This document shows positions 1 through 7,245 of a DNA stretch of 7,973 bases, piece by piece. Position 1 is the stretch's first letter. Every line of letters starts with the position of its first letter. The notes under the pieces were generated by a model that saw only the letters and a program-made list of their open reading frames with translations, did not search any database and had not been told where the DNA came from. A program made the translations under genes and the position numbers. This DNA is from Spirochaetales bacterium. Lineage in GTDB: Bacteria; Spirochaetota; Spirochaetia; JABEVK01. Where the stretch lies: NCBI GenBank assembly GCA_013043995.1, contig JABEVL010000238.1, positions 1 through 7,973 on the forward strand, read 5' to 3'.

Positions 1-2
1 GT

Positions 3-554
3 ATCCGCCAGCCTCTTCCGCTGACCGTTAAAAAACTCTTTCGCCGCAGGGCTTGTCCGACCTGGAACCCCGAAACCTTCACAGGTCAGCCCTTTTTAAG
101 CCTCTCGTGGGTTACCGCCGTGGCCGAAATCGAAGTTTTACCCATCCTGGCGGAAGTTCGCATCAAAAAAATCACCCTTCTGGTGGATGCAGGTCCCATC
201 GTCGACGAAGCTGCGGCTCGGGACGCCCTGACCGAAGGCGTCCTGGCCGCCGTCGGCTGGGTTTTTTCTGAAAACATCACCTGGGACAAGCTGATGATCA
301 ACCGCAACGTTTTTCAAAAATACCGTCTCCCCTCGGTCAGGGAAGTGCCCCAGCTCGATCTTCATTTCTTTGACAACCCCAGATTTCGAATTCCCAAGGG
401 CTTGGGAAGCCTCGGCTCGACCGCCACAGCCCCGGCTTTGCTTTCCGCCATCCGGCAAGCGATCAATCCCGACTGGCGCAGTTTACCCGTCACGCGTAAG
501 ATGCTGGACGAGGCTCTGAGGAACCATGAAAATCAACTTGATCTTGAACGGTGA
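3..554 (+). CDS. Molybdenum hydroxylase (xanthine dehydrogenase family), Mo-pterin subunit, C-terminal part
   Basis: The frame is open from the window's left edge and ends at TGA 552-554, so only the last 183 residues are visible. The GTG at 120 is an internal valine codon, not a start. The region matches the end of the large subunit that binds molybdopterin cytosine dinucleotide in xanthine dehydrogenase/CO dehydrogenase-type enzymes. It has an AVAEIEV strand, a VDAGPIVDE segment like the family's vDvGrxinP, a YRLPSVREVPQLDLHFF segment like DYxlPxxxDxPxixvxf, then KGLGSLGS where the family has KGxGExGx, and a final LPVTRKML like lPxTperv. The codon expected to encode the catalytic glutamate is serine (408-410). 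The 3' end overlaps the Fe-S subunit gene by 29 nt, which indicates one operon. Family assignment is firm. The substrate cannot be told, and the altered active site argues against naming it xanthine dehydrogenase. Confidence 0.85.
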   Translation: MRQPLPLTVKKLFRRRACPTWNPETFTGQPFLSLSWVTAVAEIEVLPILAEVRIKKITLLVDAGPIVDEAAARDALTEGVLAAVGWVFSENITWDKLMINRNVFQKYRLPSVREVPQLDLHFFDNPRFRIPKGLGSLGSTATAPALLSAIRQAINPDWRSLPVTRKMLDEALRNHENQLDLER

Positions 555-1008
555 GGACGTTACCCTCGCCGGCGACTCGGACGAAAGTCTTTTTGAAGTC
601 CTCAAGCGGGAAACCCCTCTGTTTCAAACGGCCGTTTGCTGCCAAAAAGGAACTTGCGGGAGGTGCCACCTTCTGCTGGACGGCCGGGAAGTTCCCTCGT
701 GCCTCGTGCCCTTGTACCAGGCCCGCCAAAGGGAAATCATCACGCCCGAGGGCTTTGCCCACACCGACGACCACAAACTCTTCCGCTCGCTCCTGGACGA
801 AGAGGGCCTCGTTTTTTGCACCCAGTGTACCGATGCCCAGATTTTTCACCTGAACGCCTACATCGAGCAATTTCCGAACCCGAGCGACGAAGAACTTCGC
901 GCGGCTCTGTCTGAAATCCCCTGCCGTTGCGGCAGCCGCCCCGTTCTTGAAAAAGGGCTCCGCCGGCTGATTGAAATCAAGGAGGTCGGACGTGCAATAC
1001 GGCATTGA
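526..1008 (+). CDS. Molybdenum hydroxylase [2Fe-2S] subunit
   Basis: This 160-residue protein is the electron-transfer subunit, of normal length for the small chain of three-subunit xanthine dehydrogenase-like enzymes. The N-terminal ferredoxin-like domain carries a plant-type cluster motif at Cys39, Cys44, Cys47 and Cys59 (CQKGTCGRC, then LDGREVPSC). The C-terminal helical domain carries the second cluster at Cys98, Cys101, Cys133 and Cys135 (CTQC and CRC). All eight ligands are present. The context is diverged: the usual QCGxCTPG reads FCTQCTDA, so the Gln that normally contacts the pterin is Phe97, and the usual CRCTGY reads CRCGSR. The ATG at 526 lies 3-4 nt after a GAGGA, inside the end of the Mo-subunit gene. 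The last 17 nt overlap the FAD subunit gene. It should pass electrons from the Mo centre to FAD. Its Cys pattern makes the assignment secure. Confidence 0.93.
   Translation: MKINLILNGEDVTLAGDSDESLFEVLKRETPLFQTAVCCQKGTCGRCHLLLDGREVPSCLVPLYQARQREIITPEGFAHTDDHKLFRSLLDEEGLVFCTQCTDAQIFHLNAYIEQFPNPSDEELRAALSEIPCRCGSRPVLEKGLRRLIEIKEVGRAIRH
979..986 (+). promoter_or_regulatory. Shine-Dalgarno site setting the GTG start of the FAD subunit
   Basis: AAGGAGGT, a near-perfect Shine-Dalgarno sequence, sits 5 nt before GTG 992-994 and lies within the coding end of the Fe-S subunit. It argues for the GTG at 992 over the in-frame TTG at 971, which lies upstream of this site. Confidence 0.85.
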
Positions 1009-1849
1009 CGCACCCTCCCTCGTTTTTTCGCCAAGGAACCTGACAGAAACCTTCGCTCTTTTCGGCCCCAACCCTCACGCCCAAATTTACGCAGGGGGAA
1101 CAGCCAGTCCCGAACAGAACCTGGGTTCCCTCAAATTGCCCCCCGTCGCCGTCTCGCTTCATCTCGTCGAAGACCTCAGGCGCATCCAGTACGGTGACCG
1201 TTTTGTCGACCTTGGAGCTGGCCTTCCCCTCAACCAGATTCTTCACGTCGCCAAGTCCTTTTTAAATCCGGCCCTGCGCCAGGCCGTTTTGGGCATCGGG
1301 AACAACGCTTTGCGCAACCTGGGAACCCTGGGAGGCAACCTGTGCCAAAAAGGCTTTCTGGGCGACATCTTTCCTGTGCTTCACCTTTTGGGCGCCCAGT
1401 TTGAGTTTCGCAGCCAACGGACCAGCCGATGGATCAGTGCGGCGCAGGCCTCAGAAGCCGGCAGGCTCACGGCCAAACCCGGCGAGCTCATGACCAAGGT
1501 TCGGATTCCCCAAGAAGAATGGCCCCTGCACTTTTATCAAAAAATCGGGAACTTTCGAACGCCCTGGGATGAGCGTTTGGCCATGGTCGCGCTGTCCCGG
1601 ACAAAGAACGGTCTTCTTGACGCTTTCCGCCTGATTTTTTACCTGCCGCACGCGGGAATCCTGCGCGACCGAGCGCTTGAAGCCGAATTTGTCGGGCAAA
1701 AACTCCCTTTGGGGGCCAAGGCCCGTGATAGTGCCCTGGGTCACATCGAGTTGGCCATGAACGCCCTCGCCCTCCCCCCGAGCGTCTTTCAAAGAGACAG
1801 GATCCTGCACCTGACGCGCTGGGTGCTCGCTCAGATTCAAGAGGACTGA
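992..1849 (+). CDS. Molybdenum hydroxylase FAD-binding subunit
   Basis: The 285-residue product is the flavin subunit of a xanthine dehydrogenase/CO dehydrogenase-type complex, the final carrier that hands electrons to the external acceptor. The FAD-binding domain shows AGGT at residues 34-37, an LVEDLRRI...VDLGAGLPL stretch at about 58-80, and the FAD loop GIGNNALRNLGTLGGN at 101-116, equivalent to the family's IGxxqiRNxaTiGGN. A segment like the family's C-terminal flavoprotein domain follows from about residue 178 (FYQKIGNFRT...ERLAMVALS). After GGN the usual xxaSPxxDxxP is changed to LCQKGFLGDIFP. The GTG start is chosen because of the strong ribosome-binding site 5 nt upstream. The gene begins inside the Fe-S gene (17-nt overlap), and its last 13 nt overlap the convergent Nudix gene. 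No intrinsic terminator was seen after it. Substrate and acceptor are unknown. Confidence 0.92.
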   Translation: MQYGIDAPSLVFSPRNLTETFALFGPNPHAQIYAGGTASPEQNLGSLKLPPVAVSLHLVEDLRRIQYGDRFVDLGAGLPLNQILHVAKSFLNPALRQAVLGIGNNALRNLGTLGGNLCQKGFLGDIFPVLHLLGAQFEFRSQRTSRWISAAQASEAGRLTAKPGELMTKVRIPQEEWPLHFYQKIGNFRTPWDERLAMVALSRTKNGLLDAFRLIFYLPHAGILRDRALEAEFVGQKLPLGAKARDSALGHIELAMNALALPPSVFQRDRILHLTRWVLAQIQED

Positions 1850-2427
1850 AGCCCTGAGGCGGCCTTCTGCCACCAAAAAAGCGCCATCATCATGACCCCG
1901 TGGCCGAACTCGCCGCTCCCCATCGACGCAACGACTTTTTCCACAGGAATCAACCCGACCCTCAGGTGCTCTTCGGGGTCAAGTTCCAGCACATCGGTCA
2001 ACTGTACGGCGTCCTCGGCCAAAAAACACCAGACCTGATTTGTCATAAAAGCGGGGTTGGTGTTCGTGTGCCCCAAGAGTTTCAACGACCGGGCGCGGTA
2101 GCCTGTTTCTTCCAGGAGTTCGCGTTCTGCCGCCGTGGCAGGAAGTTCGCCGGGGTCCACCATTCCCCCGGGAAACTCCCAGTACAGCCGGGAACTGCCG
2201 TGGCGAAACTGGCGTACCATCAAAAAGCACGGCTGCTTTTCAGCGTTGGCGACCACGGCCACGACGTTGACCCAGTCGGGGGCGTCGATGACGACGTAGT
2301 CGGCTTTTCGCCCCGACGGGGCGAGGCTTTTGCGGCTCACAAGGTCAAAAATCGGGGTGTGGTGCAGAAGCTTATCCTCAAGAGCCTGAAAAACAAGCTC
2401 CCCGTCAGATAAAAACTCGGCGCTCAT
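1837..2427 (-). CDS. Nudix hydrolase, ADP-ribose pyrophosphatase type
   Basis: This 196-residue cytosolic enzyme should hydrolyse a nucleoside diphosphate linked to another group, most likely ADP-ribose or a related ADP-sugar. A complete Nudix box is visible (GMVDPGE, seven residues, then RELLEETGY), matching Gx5Ex7REUxEExGU with all metal-binding glutamates. Just before it, FLMVRQFRHGSSRLYWEFPGG is typical of the ADP-ribose pyrophosphatase branch (VRQFR, WEFPGG). After it comes a GHTNTNPAFMTNQVWCFLA segment like that branch's substrate loop. The ATG at 2427 is preceded by GAGG at 5 nt spacing, overlapping the stop codon of the gene upstream (7-nt gap), so it is the last gene of the - strand cluster. 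Its 3' end runs 13 nt into the convergent FAD-subunit gene. Exact substrate is not determinable from sequence. Confidence 0.93.
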   Translation of the reverse strand: MSAEFLSDGELVFQALEDKLLHHTPIFDLVSRKSLAPSGRKADYVVIDAPDWVNVVAVVANAEKQPCFLMVRQFRHGSSRLYWEFPGGMVDPGELPATAAERELLEETGYRARSLKLLGHTNTNPAFMTNQVWCFLAEDAVQLTDVLELDPEEHLRVGLIPVEKVVASMGSGEFGHGVMMMALFWWQKAASGLQSS

Positions 2428-2434
2428 GAGGGCC

Positions 2435-3424
2435 TCACTTTTTATCGGGAGTGGGCGGAACCGGGGGAAGCGGCTCGGGCCGGATGTCGATCAAAGGTAC
2501 GTTGTCCCTGTCCGGATAAGGAGCAGGGGGGCCTTTTTGGGGTTCTTCGATCTTCTTGGGCTTGCCCCAAAGAATCAAAATCCGCCCCTCGGCCAGAAGC
2601 TGGCGATTTTGTCGGACCGACAAAAGGCGCTGCCAGTCTGAATCAGAAAGGATCAGGTCCCCAGGTCTTTTTCCCCAAACGCCGCGGGCCACGATCCGTA
2701 AGGGGTCAAAACCGACACGGGAGCGGAAAAAACCTTCATTGAACAAGCCTTCCTGAAAGGCCATCGGGCCCCATTTGGCCAGGTAAGCCGGGTCGACGTT
2801 GGACCTGTCAAAAATAGTTTCGCCCCGGCTGTTGACCAACCTCGGCGACAGAGACGGTTCCCAAAACGCCTTTGTCCCCGTCCCCTTCCAGGGCAACGGG
2901 TTCATCGCGTAGATCACGAGCCCCGAAAAGGGCCGGCTTGAGTACCAGCCGATCAGCCTCGGCAGGGGGTCGGCTTGCTCGACGGGGGGCAAAAGAGGCG
3001 CCAGGTCGGACCACAAACCCAACGACCAGCGCATGGTCAGCTTTTGGTAGGCAGGATCGGTCCTGGAGTAGTCGAACCGAAGTTTGTCAGCAAGACCGTC
3101 CAGCGATCCCCAAAGGGTCGGATCACGCTTGAGGGCCTCGGCCAAGGTTTCAGAAGAACCCAAAAGCATCCGCTGAAGCTGGAGGGCCAGCTGTTCCTTG
3201 AGGTGGTCTTCCAGAAAACGCTCAGCCTGGTAACGGCGCTTGGGGGCGACGGTTTCGTCGGCCTGGGGGTCGGTTGCTCCAGGGATGGGGCATTGGAGGG
3301 TCAAAAGAAACCGTGCCCGCGTCCAGTCGACGCTGGCGTCCGAGGTGACCGAGCTTTGACCCGCTGCTCCGGTGATGGACAGAAGGCCCGCCAAGAAAAA
3401 ACCTGCCAGCCTTTTAGCGCGCAA
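2435..3424 (-). CDS. Secreted protein with LPP20/FlgT-like C-terminal pattern
   Basis: This is a 329-residue exported protein of unknown function. The start is TTG at 3424, chosen because GAGGGGG (3431-3437) lies 6 nt upstream and the translation begins with a good signal peptide: RAKR, a hydrophobic stretch, and a likely cleavage near residue 22 (GAAG/QSS). There is no lipobox cysteine. A charged, probably helical region follows at about residues 60-130. From about residue 170 the sequence resembles a pattern I know from LPP20/FlgT-type envelope proteins: FSGLVIYA...PSLSPRLVNSRGETIFD, then VGFDPLRIVARGVWG...DLILSDSDWQRLL...LLAEGRILILW. In that family these read roughly as GLIvDArgl...PalsPrIldedGrevY and NPlvikA...dlvlsneDa...egrViiv. 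The tail after about 295 is rich in Pro and charged residues (PPAPYPDRDN, PEPLPPVPPTPDKK). The start overlaps the transglycosylase gene by 11 nt, suggesting an envelope role. The export call is strong; the domain link is tentative. Confidence 0.75.
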   Translation of the reverse strand: MRAKRLAGFFLAGLLSITGAAGQSSVTSDASVDWTRARFLLTLQCPIPGATDPQADETVAPKRRYQAERFLEDHLKEQLALQLQRMLLGSSETLAEALKRDPTLWGSLDGLADKLRFDYSRTDPAYQKLTMRWSLGLWSDLAPLLPPVEQADPLPRLIGWYSSRPFSGLVIYAMNPLPWKGTGTKAFWEPSLSPRLVNSRGETIFDRSNVDPAYLAKWGPMAFQEGLFNEGFFRSRVGFDPLRIVARGVWGKRPGDLILSDSDWQRLLSVRQNRQLLAEGRILILWGKPKKIEEPQKGPPAPYPDRDNVPLIDIRPEPLPPVPPTPDKK

Positions 3425-4763
3425 CGGCGGCCCCCTCGGGCATCAGCAGCGCCCGGCCGATACTCAGAACCGAATTGGGATTGAGGGAGTTCACGGCAGC
3501 CAAGAGTTCTGGAGATGTTCCATGCTGACGCGCGATTCCATAGAGGGTGTCGCCCTTTTTCACCACGTAGGTGACTCCGGGAATCGCGTGCACGGGCCCC
3601 AGAGGCTTTTGGACGGCCTCGACTCTGTGATAAGGCCGCACGTCCTTCAGTGCAGGGATCACGATGATTTGACCAATTTGCAAATAACGGGGACGAAGCC
3701 GCGGGTTGGTTTTTTCAATCATCGAGGTCGTCACGCCGTACCAGTCGGCCAGGGCCAGCAGGGTATCGCCGCTTTTGACTCTGTAGAAGTAGTACCGGAT
3801 GAGCTTTAACCGGGGATCGTCCAGGGCTTTGCGGACGGGTTGCGCCCACGAAGCTGGAACCTTGAGACGGTAGTCCCGCATCCCCGCCGGGGTGATCGGG
3901 TACCTGAGTTCGGGGTTGGCCCGGGCCAGATCTGAGTAGGGAACCTTGGCGGCCTCGGCCAAAAGCCTCAAATCCACGGGCCTTTCGACCCGGATACGAT
4001 CCCACTTTTCTGAGACTCCCCAGTCAAGGGGAAGACCGTAACGGGTTTTTTGCTCCAGGATCATGGCCATGGCCAACAGCTGCGGCACGTAGTTGGCCGT
4101 CTCCCGCGGGAGGTAACCCTTGTCGCTCAGGACCCAGTAGTTGCGGATTCCCCCGGAACGGCGGATCGCCCACTCCACCCGCGGAATGCCGGCGTTGTAA
4201 GCGGCCAGGGCCAGGTACCAGTCGCCCAAGTAGTTGTAGTTGTCCCTCAATTTTCGCGCCGCGCCGATGGTCGCGTTCCAAAAATCCTTGCGCTGATCGA
4301 TGTACGGGGTAATTTCCATGTTATACCCGTCCACGCTGTTGCTCATGAACTGCCACATCCCCACAGCGCCGGAATCAGAAACTGCTGTATTGGAAAACCC
4401 TGACTCCAGAGCGGCCAACCAGAAAATTTCGTCGGGGACACCGTACCTCGTGAGCTGCTGATGAATAAAATCGCGGTAGGGTCTGCTGCGCTCCAGACAA
4501 TCCCGGATGTAGCTCAAACCGTCCGTGCTGTAATACGCCAGAGCCTGGTTGTAACGCTGACTGAAGGGAAAGGGAGGAAGGTCGAGCATGACCGGCGGCA
4601 AAACAGGCTGAACTGGGGGTTCGGCTTGGGGGATGTAAGTCCCCGTTGCGGGCGCTCCCATCGACCAAATGGAGGGCAAGGGAAGCTCCCCCGCCCAGAG
4701 CCCACCGGCCAGAACCGATAAAATTCCCAGGGCTGCGGCCCTGCTCCATCTCTGCCGCTTCAC
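3414..4763 (-). CDS. MltD-type lytic murein transglycosylase with two LysM domains
   Basis: This 449-residue protein should cleave peptidoglycan glycan strands, forming 1,6-anhydromuramic ends, in the periplasm. A signal peptide covers about residues 1-24 (KRQRWSR, then a hydrophobic core, with cleavage near GLWA/GE). No lipobox is present, unlike E. coli MltD, which is a lipoprotein. The SLT domain spans about 95-240: the catalytic Glu120 in AALESGF, GAVGMWQFM at 132-140, AAYNAG at 187-192 and the ETANYVPQLLAMAMI helix at 221-235. Two LysM peptidoglycan-binding domains follow, at about 326-370 (YRVKSGDTLLALADWYGV...IIVIP) and 399-441 (YVVKKGDTLYGIARQHGT...LLMP). The start is GTG 4763, which forms a GTGA overlap with the TPR gene's TGA and has GGAG 7 nt upstream. 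A TTG 12 codons earlier is less likely. The protein is the enzymatic core of the - strand envelope cluster. Confidence 0.94.
   Translation of the reverse strand: MKRQRWSRAAALGILSVLAGGLWAGELPLPSIWSMGAPATGTYIPQAEPPVQPVLPPVMLDLPPFPFSQRYNQALAYYSTDGLSYIRDCLERSRPYRDFIHQQLTRYGVPDEIFWLAALESGFSNTAVSDSGAVGMWQFMSNSVDGYNMEITPYIDQRKDFWNATIGAARKLRDNYNYLGDWYLALAAYNAGIPRVEWAIRRSGGIRNYWVLSDKGYLPRETANYVPQLLAMAMILEQKTRYGLPLDWGVSEKWDRIRVERPVDLRLLAEAAKVPYSDLARANPELRYPITPAGMRDYRLKVPASWAQPVRKALDDPRLKLIRYYFYRVKSGDTLLALADWYGVTTSMIEKTNPRLRPRYLQIGQIIVIPALKDVRPYHRVEAVQKPLGPVHAIPGVTYVVKKGDTLYGIARQHGTSPELLAAVNSLNPNSVLSIGRALLMPEGAAVAR
3431..3437 (-). promoter_or_regulatory. Shine-Dalgarno site for the TTG start at 3424
   Basis: GAGGGGG on the - strand lies 6 nt before TTG 3424-3422, within the end of the transglycosylase coding sequence. 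It supports the uncommon TTG as the true start of the secreted protein and suggests translation is coupled to the upstream gene. Confidence 0.7.
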
Positions 4764-5839
4764 ATTTTGTCTCCAAAAAAGACCCCGGCCCATTCCCAAG
4801 CACCGTTGACTTCAGGATCGGCAGGGTAGCTGATCCGTTTGAAACAAAAGTACCAGGTGGGGATGCGGAAGGTCCATCCCGTCGACTTGAGGTAGGCTTC
4901 AGAGTTGTTCGAGGCGTCGTCGAGTTTGGGAGAAAACCACACCGAACCGCCGCCGTAATGCGCCTGCTGGACCAGCTCACGCAAGAAAGTCCGAATGTCA
5001 AAAACCTCGGGCAGGGCGTCGTTAGGGTTCGTGTCGTCCCAGGAAAGGGCAAAAAATCCGACCTTGGCCCTGAGCTGCTCCATTTTGTCCGTGTCATCCG
5101 ACTCGATCGCCCTTTCGAGGGCCGCGATCAGGGTGTGCAGGTCCGGGTAGACCCAGGAAAGGTCGGACTTGGAAAGGTCCACCAGCGACTTGACCCGGCT
5201 GTAGGCCTGGGGGTCACCGGGCACAACGGGATCGGGGAACAGAAGAAACTTGGAGTAGGTTTTGATGGCCTGCTTCCAGAGCCCCAGCTGTTCGTAGGCG
5301 TGCCCCCATTCGTAAAACTGCTCGGGCTTGGTCAATTTGTAAGGAAACTGCTCGGCGATGTCTTCATAGAACTTTCTTTTCAGGGAAGGCTGGTCCACCA
5401 GACGGGTCAAAGCGTCCAAACTGCGGTAGTGGACAGAATCGCCGCGCTCAAACACGTCAGGGTAGTCTTTCACGATCCGCTCGTAGTAAGGAATCGCCAG
5501 GGGAACGGCGTTCTCGTGCCTGTAGTTTTCGGCCACCCGGTAAAGGTAATCGGCGTCAAAAGGATCCTGGGGATTTTGAGCGACGTAGGTTGTCAGAAAA
5601 AAATTGACCTTGTCGATGGCTTTTTCGGCGTCAAGCCTGTCCACGATCAGGTGAATGAGCGAGTAACGGGCCGCCGACGGCTCTTTTGTCCTGTCGAAAA
5701 GGACGAACAAGCGGTCTATTTCTGCGTTGATCGTCCCGGAACTTCCTCGGTAAATGTCTTCCCGATTCCCCGATTGCACGATGGCAAAAGCCAGAACCAC
5801 GGCAAGAATGGGCAGCAGCAGGCTCAGGTACCTTTTCAT
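4760..5839 (-). CDS. Membrane-anchored TPR-like protein of unknown function
   Basis: The 359-residue product begins MKRY and a hydrophobic stretch (LSLLLPILAVVLAFAIV, residues 5-21) with no obvious cleavage site or lipobox, so it is probably an N-terminally anchored periplasmic protein. Two helical pairs resemble tetratricopeptide repeats: about 95-128 (DADYLYRVAENYRHEN...AIPYYERIVKDYP) and 175-202 (QFYEWGHAYEQLGLWKQAIKTYSKFLL). The C-terminal part contains two aromatic-rich blocks, at 292-303 (QQAHYGGGSVWF) and 321-355 (GWTFRIPTWYFCFKRISYPADP...WEWAGVFF), which I cannot assign to a named domain. The ATG at 5839 is preferred to a GTG at 5893: the GTG would put 18 residues before the signal-anchor and has no ribosome-binding site. 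The ATG also lacks one, but sits just after a promoter-like element. It is the first gene of the cluster and overlaps the transglycosylase gene by 4 nt, so it may scaffold or regulate that enzyme (inference). Confidence 0.85.
   Translation of the reverse strand: MKRYLSLLLPILAVVLAFAIVQSGNREDIYRGSSGTINAEIDRLFVLFDRTKEPSAARYSLIHLIVDRLDAEKAIDKVNFFLTTYVAQNPQDPFDADYLYRVAENYRHENAVPLAIPYYERIVKDYPDVFERGDSVHYRSLDALTRLVDQPSLKRKFYEDIAEQFPYKLTKPEQFYEWGHAYEQLGLWKQAIKTYSKFLLFPDPVVPGDPQAYSRVKSLVDLSKSDLSWVYPDLHTLIAALERAIESDDTDKMEQLRAKVGFFALSWDDTNPNDALPEVFDIRTFLRELVQQAHYGGGSVWFSPKLDDASNNSEAYLKSTGWTFRIPTWYFCFKRISYPADPEVNGAWEWAGVFFGDKM
4771..4774 (-). promoter_or_regulatory. Shine-Dalgarno site setting the GTG start of the transglycosylase
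   Basis: GGAG on the - strand lies 7 nt before GTG 4763-4761, inside the last codons of the TPR gene. It supports the GTG of the GTGA overlap. The TTG at 4799 would add 12 residues before the signal peptide and is upstream of this site. Confidence 0.75.
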
Positions 5840-5848
5840 GGATGCGTG

Positions 5849-5878
5849 AGTGTAGCACGCCGCTTCGCAGGTTGTCCA
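5849..5878 (-). promoter_or_regulatory. Predicted sigma70-type promoter of the envelope gene cluster
   Basis: On the - strand, TGGACA (5878-5873, 5 of 6 matches to TTGACA) and TACACT (5854-5849) are separated by 18 nt, with a TG one base before the -10 element (extended -10). The -10 ends only 9 nt before the ATG at 5839, so transcription would begin about at the start codon. Confidence 0.6.
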
Positions 5879-5881
5879 CGC

Positions 5882-5911
5882 TTGCCGTGCCACGGTCTTT
5901 TTGAATACAAT
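5882..5911 (+). promoter_or_regulatory. Predicted sigma70-type promoter of the isocitrate dehydrogenase gene
   Basis: TTGCCG (5882-5887, 4 of 6) and TACAAT (5906-5911, 5 of 6) are 18 nt apart on the + strand. A GGAGG ribosome-binding site follows at 5919-5923, 5 nt before ATG 5929. The -35 element lies only 3 bp from the -35 element of the opposing promoter. Confidence 0.6.
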
Positions 5912-5928
5912 GGTGAACGGAGGACCTC

Positions 5929-7241
<1,313 letters not shown>

Positions 7242-7245
<4 letters not shown>

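Noticed and set aside
490..1071. A 193-codon - strand frame opposite the Fe-S subunit
   Set aside because: The + strand frame carries all eight cluster cysteines and the operon context, so the antisense frame is a composition artefact.
1848..1867. Imperfect inverted repeat GAAGCCC...GGCCTTC at the end of the hydroxylase operon
   Set aside because: The stem has a C-C mismatch and no T-run follows, so it does not meet the pattern of an intrinsic terminator.
2309..2323. Perfect hairpin CGCCCC-GAC-GGGGCG
   Set aside because: It lies well inside the Nudix coding sequence and has no adjoining T-run on either strand, so it is not a terminator. It is most likely a chance product of GC-rich codons.
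1900..2412. A 170-codon + strand frame opposite the Nudix gene
   Set aside because: The - strand frame contains a perfect Nudix box; the + strand frame has no motif.
2564..2578. Stem-loop-like GGGCTTGCCCC with flanking TTCTT/AAGAA
   Set aside because: It has a bulge, sits inside the secreted-protein gene and is explained by the codons for a WGKPKK segment.
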